Assembly (NCBI GenBank): GCA_031285645.1
Contig: JAITVU010000422.1
Location: forward strand, 1 to 5,147
Reading direction: 5' to 3'
DNA: 5,147 nucleotides
DNA from: Oscillospiraceae bacterium
Lineage (GTDB): Bacteria > Bacillota > Clostridia > Oscillospirales > Ruminococcaceae
Shown here in pieces: positions 1 to 5,015 of this stretch; within the stretch, counting starts at the first letter, position 1; each line of letters begins with the position of its first letter. The notes under the pieces were generated by a model that saw only the letters and a list, made by a program, of their open reading frames with translations, did no database searches and had not been told where the DNA came from. A program made the position numbers and the translations under genes.

Positions 1-1445
1 TTGCGGATGGTCTCGCGGTAGGGCACGCGGGGCTCAATCAGGTCAATCTCAACGCCAAACTTGTTTTTGAGTTTGGACACAACAACGTCGATGTGCTGCT
101 CGCCCATGCCGGATATAAGCTGTTGGTGCGTCTCGGTGTTGAGGGTGAATGTGATGGTGGGGTCCTCCTCCATGAGACGGGCCAAACCCTGACCCACCTT
201 GCCCTCGTCGCCCTTGTTGCGCACCTTGACCGCCATTGAAAGTGTCGGCGCGGGGAATGCCGTTCCCTCAAAGCGCACAACCTTTTTGGGGTCGCAAAGC
301 GTGTCGCCGGTTTTGGTCTCGGCCAGTTTTGTCACGGCGCCGATGTCCCCGGCGGTGATAAAGCTTGTGTCCTCCTGCTTTTTGCCCTTGACATAGATGA
401 TTTTGCCCAGGCGCTCCGGTTGCCCCGTGCGGACATTGAGCGGCGCCATGTCGGCGGACAGTTTGCCTGAGACCACCTTGACAAAGCTGAGTTTGCCGAC
501 AAAGGGGTCGGCAATCGTTTTAAAGACATACGCGGCGAGCGGCGCCTCGTCGGTGCAGATGATTTCCACCGGCTCATCCTTTTCATTATAGGCCGTCTCA
601 CCGGCGCTTTCGTAGGCGGAGGGCAGATGGTCGACCATGGAGTCGAGCAGCATGTCGACGCCTTCAAGCGTTACGCCCGAGCCGCAGAGGACCGGCGTGA
701 TCGAGCCGTTTTTAACGCCGGTATGAATGCCGGCGATGATTTCGTCGCGCGTGAAAGCCTCGCCGGAAAAATATTTATCGAAAAGCGCTTCGTCCGTCTC
801 GGCGACAGCTTCCGATATCGCTGTTGTCAGGCCTTCGAGCCGGTGGCCGATATCGGGCATGTCAACTTCCCTGACGTCGCCCTTCGCGCCGTACGAATAC
901 GCTTTGTTGTCGACAAGATTGATGTAGCTCACAACTTTGCCGTCCTCCACATAAGGCACGACAAGCGGGCAGATGGAGGGGCCGAACGCCGCCTTCATAT
1001 CCTCAAGAACCTTGTAAAAATCGGCGTTTTCCGTATCCAGTTTTGAAATAAAGAACAGGCGGGCCTTGCCCATATCCATAGCGGCCTTATAGGCTTTTTT
1101 GGTGCCGACGGACACGCCCGAACGGCCCGAAACACAGATGATGACGCTTTCCGCGGCGCGCACACCCTCGAAAAGGCCGCCGGCGTAGTCGAAAAGGCCG
1201 GGCGTGTCGATCAGGTTGATCTTGACGCTGCCCCAAGAGAACGGGTACATGGCGGAGGAGATCGATACCTGGCGTTTGATCTCCTCGGGATCAAAATCGA
1301 ACGCCGTGTTGCCGTCGGCGATGGTGCCGAGACGGTCGATCTCACCCGCTTTGAACAACAGGGCCTCCGCGAGCGATGTTTTCCCGCTTCCCGCGTGGCC
1401 CGCCAGTGCAATATTTCGGATTTTCCCAGCCAGGTATTGTCTCAT
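1..1445 (-). CDS. EF-G-like translational GTPase (EF-G2-type paralog), 3' part outside window
   Basis: This is a GTPase of the elongation factor G family. Canonical EF-G moves tRNA and mRNA through the ribosome; paralogs of this type have less certain roles. The window holds 481 codons from the ATG at 1445; the family is usually about 690 residues, so the rest of domain IV and domain V lie beyond the left edge. Visible parts: P-loop GHAGSGKT (residues 16-23), a switch-I-like stretch KRQVSIS (57-63), G3 DTPGLFD (80-86), G4 SKLD (134-137), G5 CGSG (254-257), domain II from about 303, domain III ending in GMGEQHIDVV, then VPYRETI opening domain IV. DTPGLFD instead of DTPGHVD and SKLD instead of NKMD argue against the main fusA product and for the EF-G2 branch. 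The start has an upstream AAAGGGG about 10 nt away. Codons are GC-rich at third positions. The family call is sure; the subfamily and function are less so. Confidence 0.93.
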   Translation of the reverse strand, partial: MRQYLAGKIRNIALAGHAGSGKTSLAEALLFKAGEIDRLGTIADGNTAFDFDPEEIKRQVSISSAMYPFSWGSVKINLIDTPGLFDYAGGLFEGVRAAESVIICVSGRSGVSVGTKKAYKAAMDMGKARLFFISKLDTENADFYKVLEDMKAAFGPSICPLVVPYVEDGKVVSYINLVDNKAYSYGAKGDVREVDMPDIGHRLEGLTTAISEAVAETDEALFDKYFSGEAFTRDEIIAGIHTGVKNGSITPVLCGSGVTLEGVDMLLDSMVDHLPSAYESAGETAYNEKDEPVEIICTDEAPLAAYVFKTIADPFVGKLSFVKVVSGKLSADMAPLNVRTGQPERLGKIIYVKGKKQEDTSFITAGDIGAVTKLAETKTGDTLCDPKKVVRFEGTAFPAPTLSMAVKVRNKGDEGKVGQGLARLMEEDPTITFTLNTETHQQLISGMGEQHIDVVVSKLKNKFGVEIDLIEPRVPYRETIR

Positions 1446-1654
1446 AAGTGTCTTTCCCCTTTCGGCGGCGGGACAAACGCCCGAACCGCTGCAATTTATT
1501 ATTATTTCTCATTGTAAAACATATGCCTCTCAAAAAGGCTGCGCAAAAGCACAGGGCAATTTTTGAGGGCGGGCAGGCCTTACAGCCGGGCAACATAAAA
1601 CAGGCTCGTATAAAGCCCGTGTATAAAGGGCAGCCCGCGTAGCATCATACTCAG

Positions 1655-1687
1655 CGAACTTCAAAACCGGAACGGTTTTGAAGTTCG
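1655..1687 (-). repeat. Perfect 15-bp hairpin near the 5' end of the EF-G leader
   Basis: Positions 1655-1669 (CGAACTTCAAAACCG) are the exact reverse complement of 1673-1687, with a 3-nt loop. On the minus strand the hairpin begins about 11 nt after the predicted transcription start. No long T run follows on either strand, so it is not a normal terminator. It could stabilise the 5' end of the mRNA, be a protein-binding palindrome, or be a copy of a small dispersed repeat. Confidence 0.75.
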
Positions 1688-1704
1688 TTTACTATATAAC
1701 CTAA

Positions 1705-1733
1705 ATTATATCAATATTGCATTCAAGATACAA
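1705..1733 (-). promoter_or_regulatory. Sigma-A-type promoter for the EF-G-like gene
   Basis: On the minus strand there is a TATAAT (1705-1710) preceded by TGA, giving an extended -10 element. A weak -35, TTGTAT (1728-1733), lies 17 bp upstream. Transcription should begin near 1698 and read into the EF-G-like gene. The extended -10 compensates for the poor -35. The upstream lipoprotein gene is closed by its own terminator, so this gene needs a promoter here. Confidence 0.65.
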
Positions 1734-1905
1734 GACGAAAAAGCGTGAGTTTCGTAAAAAAGTACACGCTGAGACAAAGTTTCACGATGTTTTTTATGCA
1801 TATAGTCAAATTATGTTAAATGCATGCAACATTGTGCCGCGACCGGCGTTCATACGGAATGCTTTGGAGTTTGTTGGGCGTAAGGGTGTCGGATGCCTTA
1901 AACAG

Positions 1906-1940
1906 AAAAACCGGCGGATCGGAGATCCGCCGGTTTTTTT
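1906..1940 (-). terminator. Intrinsic terminator of the cyclophilin lipoprotein gene
   Basis: The perfect 10-bp stem CCGGCGGATC/GATCCGCCGG (1911-1920 with 1924-1933) has a 3-nt loop and is flanked by A5 on the left and T7 on the right. Read on the minus strand, it ends in a U5 run about 12 nt after the TAG at 1953-1955. The symmetric A/T flanks mean it could also stop transcription on the plus strand. Confidence 0.93.
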
Positions 1941-1952
1941 ATAGTCAATGAG

Positions 1953-2813
1953 CTATTCGGATTCTTCGGACTCGACATCGCCGTCTTCTTCATCCGCGTC
2001 GTCCGAATCCGCGGAACCGTCGCTTCCCGCAACGGAGATCGAGTCAATGACGACGGACTCCTCAGGTTTGCCGCTTTCATCGACGGGCAGGCGCGCGATC
2101 GCGTCGACGACCTTCATGCCCTCTTCAGTCACCATGCCGAAGACGGTGCGCTTCCAGTCAAACCCGGGCACGCCGCCGACCTCTTCATACTTGTCGATCA
2201 GTTCCTGGGGATAACCGGCCTCTTTCATGGTCTCAAGCGTCTCCTCGTCCACAAAGGACGCCTGTACGATATAGAACCGGCTGCCGTTCTTATCCTGGCC
2301 GGTTTTGTTGGCCATGCCGAGCGCGCCTCGGAAGTTCCAGAGCGACAGGCTGTATTCGTTTTTAAAGTAAGGATGGCTGTCGTCGTCGGTAAAAGCGCTT
2401 TCGCCGCCCTTATTGTCGGGGTCGCCGCCTTCAACGATAAAATTCTTAAGCACGTTGTCCAGCGTCAGGCCGGTATAATACCCCGCCCGGGCGTGATTGA
2501 TAAAATTTTCGACCGCCATGGGCGCCTCATTGGGATAAAGCACAACTTCGATATCGCCCATACTGGTTTTGATGATCACGATTTCCTGCGCGGATTCCGG
2601 TTCGTTGAACTGGATCAGGTCGATATCCGAATCCTTGATCCTGGCGTTGATGGCCGCCGCCTCGGACAATGTATAGGATTTTGTGCCGCCATCCTGTTCG
2701 GACAGGGACTGTGAGTCGGCGGATTCTTCAGCGGCCTCGGGATTGCGGGTGCATCCGGCAAAAAGTGCCAGTATCAACAAAAACGACAGGGTCGGTATAA
2801 AAAATCTTTTCAA
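1953..2813 (-). CDS. Lipoprotein with cyclophilin-type peptidyl-prolyl isomerase domain, atypical active site
   Basis: This predicted surface lipoprotein of 286 residues should act outside the membrane, in a family that assists proline isomerisation during folding of exported proteins. It opens with a positively charged and hydrophobic signal peptide and the lipobox LFAGC (lipidated Cys21), then a flexible acidic linker, then a cyclophilin domain at about 78-261: TSMGDIEVVLYP, NFI, GGDP (129-132), NFRGALGMAN (160-169), NGSRFYIVQ (176-184) and VFGMV (224-228). The C-terminal 25 residues are low-complexity and acidic. The family's usual FHR is L118-D119-N120, so the catalytic arginine is missing. 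SQFF-type residues are SRFY. Catalytic activity is therefore doubtful, although the fold looks intact. The TTG start is chosen because a ribosome binding site lies 8 nt upstream and it gives a classic signal peptide. The upstream ATG at 2915 would lie inside the promoter. It is expressed alone from its own promoter to its own terminator. Confidence 0.92.
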   Translation of the reverse strand: MKRFFIPTLSFLLILALFAGCTRNPEAAEESADSQSLSEQDGGTKSYTLSEAAAINARIKDSDIDLIQFNEPESAQEIVIIKTSMGDIEVVLYPNEAPMAVENFINHARAGYYTGLTLDNVLKNFIVEGGDPDNKGGESAFTDDDSHPYFKNEYSLSLWNFRGALGMANKTGQDKNGSRFYIVQASFVDEETLETMKEAGYPQELIDKYEEVGGVPGFDWKRTVFGMVTEEGMKVVDAIARLPVDESGKPEESVVIDSISVAGSDGSADSDDADEEDGDVESEESE

Positions 2814-2821
2814 AGAGTACA

Positions 2822-2829
2822 TCCTTTCT
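2822..2829 (-). promoter_or_regulatory. Ribosome binding site that selects the TTG start
   Basis: On the minus strand AGAAAGGA is followed by 8 nt and then TTG AAA AGA. The in-frame ATG at 2820-2822 abuts this site with no spacing and cannot use it. The TTG at 2813 is therefore the likely start of the lipoprotein. Confidence 0.75.
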
Positions 2830-2886
2830 TCACAACGATATGTTACGCTTCCCATTACAATTAATATGCGCCGGAAAACCAGAGAA

Positions 2887-2915
2887 ATTATACACCAAAT
2901 GATTAAAGAATGCAA
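2887..2915 (-). promoter_or_regulatory. Promoter of the cyclophilin lipoprotein gene
   Basis: On the minus strand TTGCAT (2910-2915) is followed by 17 bp and a perfect TATAAT (2887-2892). The predicted start of transcription is near 2880, leaving a leader of about 67 nt before the TTG start. Confidence 0.7.
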
Positions 2916-2994
2916 ATTAATTATGGGTTATTGGCTCGGATTAACGGTTTGCGCCGGGCCGTTCAGATGCTTGGACATTTGCGGCATTTCCGAT

Positions 2995-3024
2995 GTATTT
3001 TTTTGCTTTTTTGCAAAAAAATAC
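2995..3024. repeat. 12-bp A/T-rich hairpin with T6 loop
   Basis: GTATTTTTTTGC (2995-3006) and GCAAAAAAATAC (3013-3024) are exact reverse complements around a loop of six T. It lies just past the predicted 3' end of the minus-strand structured RNA and shares that RNA's U run. It may help termination or be a by-product of two facing A/T tracts. Confidence 0.6.
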
Positions 3025-3217
3025 CCCGCCACGCCGTATGTCGCCACATAAAACCCGTCTTACGACAGGTGGGTGTCCTCCTGTGGCGTTCATGCTCCCT
3101 TCGTCCGGCACAAGGCCGGGAGGTCTGCAATCGTTGACACAGAGCCGGACTCCCTTTTGGAAAGTGTTGGATTATATAACAGCGACATATACGCGAACAC
3201 GGCAGGGATTCGGTATT
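3014..3217 (-). ncRNA. Structured RNA of about 200 nt, 6S-like outline (candidate)
   Basis: Read on the minus strand, the two ends of this gap pair in order: AATACC (3212-3217) with GGTATT (3020-3025), GCCGTG (3198-3203) with TACGGC (3033-3038, one G-U), and TGTCGC (3182-3187) with GCGACA (3039-3044). Seven U follow the closing helix. Inside are GTCCGGC/GCCGGAC (3144-3150 with 3103-3109) and an arm of CGCCACA/TGTGGCG and ACCC/GGGT capped by GTC-GTAA-GAC (3042-3088). The G-U pair, the GNRA loop and the U run all favour the minus strand. A long rod closed by its own ends, about 200 nt with a terminal U run, is the outline of 6S RNA, which binds sigma-A RNA polymerase. I cannot confirm that family by sequence. 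The raiA RNA or an unnamed family are alternatives. No good promoter is seen just upstream; the 5' end is 19 nt past the DUF1292 stop, so processing from that transcript is possible. Confidence 0.55.
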
Positions 3218-3235
3218 CTGTTTTACGGGCCGGCT

Positions 3236-3541
3236 TTACTCCTCAAACTCGAAAGTGTCGGACAGGCGTTCGGTGAAGAAATCACCCACCCGGTCGAACT
3301 CGTCGTCATCCTCAATGGCTTCGAGAAATTCTTCGCCGTCCTCCTCGATCATACGCAGAATGACAAGGTCGCCGGTATCGTCCAAAACAGCCTGAGCATC
3401 GTTTAAAACCGGGACGAGCGCCATATAGCTGTGTCCCTCAAACTCGGCTGAATCAAGTACTTCAAATTCGTGCTCAACGCCCTCTTCATCCATCAAAGTG
3501 AGGATGTCGGCGCCAAGGTCCATTTCCATTTCTTCGCTCAT
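3236..3541 (-). CDS. DUF1292 family protein (YrzB-like)
   Basis: This small, very acidic protein of 101 residues has the DUF1292 pattern: DILTLMDEEGVEHEFEVLD near the N-terminus (residues 12-30), then YMALVPV (about 39-45), LVILRM (about 59-64) and EEFLEAIEDDDEFDRV (about 70-85). The family is widespread in Firmicutes and has no established biochemical role. It often sits near genes for a Holliday-junction resolvase-like protein and alanyl-tRNA synthetase, neither of which is visible here. The ATG is preceded by GAGG at 7 nt spacing. There are no membrane segments or signal peptide, so it should be cytosolic. The stop is 19 nt from the predicted 5' end of the structured RNA downstream, so the two may share a transcript. 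I see no clear promoter in the bases just upstream. The length is complete for the family. Confidence 0.9.
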   Translation of the reverse strand: MSEEMEMDLGADILTLMDEEGVEHEFEVLDSAEFEGHSYMALVPVLNDAQAVLDDTGDLVILRMIEEDGEEFLEAIEDDDEFDRVGDFFTERLSDTFEFEE

Positions 3542-3932
3542 TCTTATGCCTCATTTCTATAGAAAGCGTGTATACTGTCAGCGCATTGTAACGGTATTAC
3601 GGGATTTTAAGCAAACGGCTTAAAACTGGCGGCGTGGCCGCGCGGCGCGCACAAAAGCGCCAATATAACCTGCTTTATTTTTATAGCTTTTTTCCGTAAT
3701 ATTCATTTTATATGAAAACGCCGCATAAGTCAATGCTTGAAAGCGTGCAAAATTACTGTGTAAAACAAGGAGAAATAAGGAATCAGGGCGAAAAAACGCC
3801 GGGATAACCTGTCTTGCTGAACTGATTTGCCCCGACAGGCGGAAAAGCGAATGATTTATATATTGTATTTGATCTTCAGACAAGCTTCACATGATATTCA
3901 CATAAAAATCTAAACATATTCACAATTTTCTA
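3542..3932. other. Divergent intergenic region, no gene seen
   Basis: This stretch of about 390 bases separates the divergent DUF1292 gene and the large plus-strand RNA. It contains several inverted repeats: TTTTAAGC/GCTTAAAA (3605-3625), GGCGC/GCGCC near 3637-3655, GGCG-A6-CGCC near 3788-3801, and CCTGTC/GACAGG near 3809-3840. It also has a strongly AT-rich segment from about 3850 upstream of the RNA promoter. The minus-strand frame at 3620-3883 would start at a TTG without a ribosome binding site and resembles nothing I know. Confidence 0.5.
3605..3625. repeat. 8-bp palindromic hairpin upstream of the DUF1292 gene
   Basis: TTTTAAGC (3605-3612) and GCTTAAAA (3618-3625) are exact reverse complements around a 5-nt loop. 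It is about 65 bp upstream of the DUF1292 start and could be an operator or a remnant terminator. No T run follows. Confidence 0.45.
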
Positions 3933-3960
3933 TTGACATAATACAAATATGTGCTATAAT
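3933..3960 (+). promoter_or_regulatory. Very strong sigma-A promoter for the large ncRNA
   Basis: A perfect TTGACA (3933-3938) is followed by a 16-bp spacer and a perfect TATAAT (3955-3960) preceded by TGC, an extended -10. The upstream region is AT-rich. It is the best promoter in the window and has no gene-like reading frame behind it. The predicted start of transcription is near 3967. Confidence 0.92.
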
Positions 3961-3966
3961 GAAGGC

Positions 3967-4698
3967 ACAAAGAGAAATACACGGCGGATCGACTTGCCGG
4001 GTGTGACTCTGGCAGCCGGGAACAATCCGGCGGCAATTTCGATGAAAGGCGGTGAGTCCCATGTACAATGAAGACGAGTCCCAGGTGTATGGAGGCTTCA
4101 CGCCAGCCTCGGCAACCTGATTGGCGCTTGTGTAAGCAGAAATGCTCCTGTAAGGTAGAGGAGATTCTTCTGGATCAAAGACTGATGGCCAATGGGCGTA
4201 ATCGGGTTTGTTAATGCCAAATGGCGAAAATATAAATTTGGGAGGCTTGTAGACAAGTAACTGTCAGAAGAAGTCCGAATTTATAATAAAGGAATCGAAA
4301 GGTTCTAATTTGGAAAGAGTGAGTCCAATGAAATAAGTGGGACATTTTCGGATTGCGTGTGCTTACGGAGCGGGTTTGCACAGATGATTGAGCGGCCTTG
4401 AAAACGGAGAGATAAAGTAGGGGCTTGCGCGCAAAACCGCAATGGTTGGTCGCCTTTTCACGGCATCGGAACAACAGGGAAAAGGCATATCGGCTGTTAT
4501 GTAAAAGTTTACGAGAATGAACCTGGTAAAGCAAGTGAAAGTTGTTGTACCAGAAGCATTGGATTTCCGTGTACAGCAGACGCAAATAGTCCGGAACTGT
4601 CGGGTTATCCGCCGGGTTGAGTGACAGCACCCATGCGAGGCGGTTAACAATAAGAAATTATAGCGCCATCCTTTTAGGAGGATGGCGCTTTGTTTTTT
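3967..4698 (+). ncRNA. Large structured non-coding RNA, about 730 nt, family not assigned
   Basis: A strong promoter and a strong terminator enclose about 730 nt in which no plus-strand frame of useful length is open. Visible helices: ATCGA/TCGAT (3988-3992 with 4039-4043) enclosing TTGCC/GGCAA and GCCGG/CCGGC; GAGGC/GCCTC (4092-4110); ATTGGC/GCCAAT (4120-4125 with 4188-4193) enclosing GCTT-GTGT-AAGC; CTTG-TAGA-CAAG near 4247; TCCGAATT/AATTTGGA (4274-4314) enclosing a 6-bp arm capped by GAAA; TGTGC/GCACA (4358-4382); GCCTTTT/AAAAGGC (4452-4486); CTGGTA/TACCAG (4523-4553); TTCCG/CGGAA (4565-4596); and GTTAtCCGCC/GGCGGtTAAC (4604-4648). Joining segments are A- and GA-rich, as in folded RNAs. 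Size and setting resemble the large ornate bacterial RNAs (OLE, ROOL, GOLLD), but I do not recognise a signature of any of them. tmRNA, RNase P RNA, rRNA and group I or II introns do not fit. The function is unknown. Confidence 0.85.
4662..4698 (+). terminator. Intrinsic terminator of the large ncRNA
   Basis: The perfect 10-bp stem AGCGCCATCC/GGATGGCGCT (4662-4671 with 4680-4689) has an 8-nt loop and is followed by TTGTTTTTT. It lies at the end of the structured region and sets the RNA's 3' end near 4698. Confidence 0.95.
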
Positions 4699-4716
4699 CA
4701 TGCTAAAGCGCACAAC

Positions 4717-4745
4717 AAAAAAGACGCCGGACAAAGCCCGGCATC
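4717..4745 (-). terminator. Intrinsic terminator of the ferredoxin gene
   Basis: On the minus strand GATGCCGG pairs with CCGGCGTC (4738-4745 with 4723-4730, one G-U pair) across a 7-nt loop, followed by T6. It lies about 50 nt after the ferredoxin stop and faces the terminator of the large RNA. Confidence 0.92.
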
Positions 4746-4796
4746 TTCTGCCTGTTTTGGGATTCGAGACCGCACTGATGCGGCCGCATTATCTCG

Positions 4797-4967
4797 TTAT
4801 TGGGGATTGGGCGCGTCGACGGGACAAACTGACGCGCAAGCGCCGCAATCAATGCAAGTGGCCGCATCAATTACAAATTTCCCATCACCTTCGGAAATCG
4901 CGTTTGTGGGGCATTCACCCTCACAGGCGCCACAGCTGATACATTCCTCGTTGATAAAATATGCCAC
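4797..4967 (-). CDS. Clostridial-type 2[4Fe-4S] ferredoxin
   Basis: This small electron carrier of 56 residues should be cytosolic and low-potential, moving single electrons between partners such as pyruvate:ferredoxin oxidoreductase, hydrogenase or Rnf in anaerobic metabolism. Two cluster motifs are visible: C9[10 protein letters not shown]19-P and C38[10 protein letters not shown]48-P, i.e. CxxCxxCxxxCP twice, with all eight cysteines present. The length matches the classic 55-56-residue clostridial ferredoxins. The chosen start is the GTG at 4967 (then AYFINEEC), because AAAGGAGG lies 7 nt upstream. A longer frame from 5012 would run through that site. The gene is followed by its own terminator. 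Upstream, 48 nt away, is the possible end of another minus-strand gene, so co-transcription is possible. No convincing promoter is seen immediately upstream; a TATAAG near 5005 lacks a good -35. Confidence 0.96.
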   Translation of the reverse strand: MAYFINEECISCGACEGECPTNAISEGDGKFVIDAATCIDCGACASVCPVDAPNPQ

Positions 4968-4974
4968 AGATAAA

Positions 4975-4982
4975 CCTCCTTT
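4975..4982 (-). promoter_or_regulatory. Ribosome binding site selecting the GTG start of ferredoxin
   Basis: On the minus strand AAAGGAGG is followed by 7 nt and then GTG GCA TAT. The spacing and strength fix the ferredoxin start at 4967. Confidence 0.9.
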
Positions 4983-5015
4983 ACTAAAGCCCCAAGAGGG
5001 ACTCTTATACAAATT

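Larger units (their letters stand above)
1446..1905. other. Intergenic region and probable leader of the EF-G-like gene
   Basis: This gap of about 460 bases holds no convincing gene. From the predicted transcription start near 1698 down to 1446 it would be a leader of about 250 nt for the EF-G-like gene, beginning with the hairpin at 1655-1687. A second, weaker inverted repeat (CTCAAAAA near 1527 with TTTTTGAG near 1560) lies in the middle of it. I do not recognise a known riboswitch. Short open frames here (plus 1448-1642, plus 1717-1944, minus 1342-1596) lack ribosome binding sites and recognisable sequence. Positions 1734-1905 are AT-rich, with ATGCAT occurring twice near 1800, and show nothing I can name. 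Confidence 0.5.

Noticed and set aside
1717..1944. 75-codon plus-strand frame
   Set aside because: It has no ribosome binding site or family, and its end runs through the terminator hairpin at 1906-1940.
2373..2714. 113-codon plus-strand frame opposite the cyclophilin gene
   Set aside because: It is a reverse-strand shadow of a GC-rich coding region with a clear domain on the minus strand.
2814..2915. N-terminal extension of the cyclophilin lipoprotein to the ATG at 2915
   Set aside because: The ATG lies in the -35 box and the TATAAT follows it, so it would not be transcribed. The extension would also bury the lipoprotein signal peptide.
3134..3139. Perfect TTGACA on the plus strand as a promoter
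   Set aside because: No -10 element lies at 16-18 bp; the nearest TATATA is 33 bp away.
3620..3883. 87-codon minus-strand frame starting at a TTG
   Set aside because: It has no ribosome binding site and no recognisable domain, and it covers several inverted repeats.
3967..4698. Group I or group II intron, tmRNA, RNase P RNA or T-box leader
   Set aside because: I could not find a group II domain V, a group I core, a tRNA-like end pair, the RNase P core or the T-box AGGGTGG motif, and the element is not inside a gene.
4211..4734. Minus-strand open frames of 139 and 123 codons across the large RNA
   Set aside because: They have no ribosome binding site, no recognisable family and odd composition. 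They overlap each other and run antisense to a region with clear promoter, helices and terminator. They are most likely chance frames.
4968..5012. 15-residue N-terminal extension of ferredoxin
   Set aside because: It would read through the GGAGG ribosome binding site. The GTG at 4967 gives the standard ferredoxin length.
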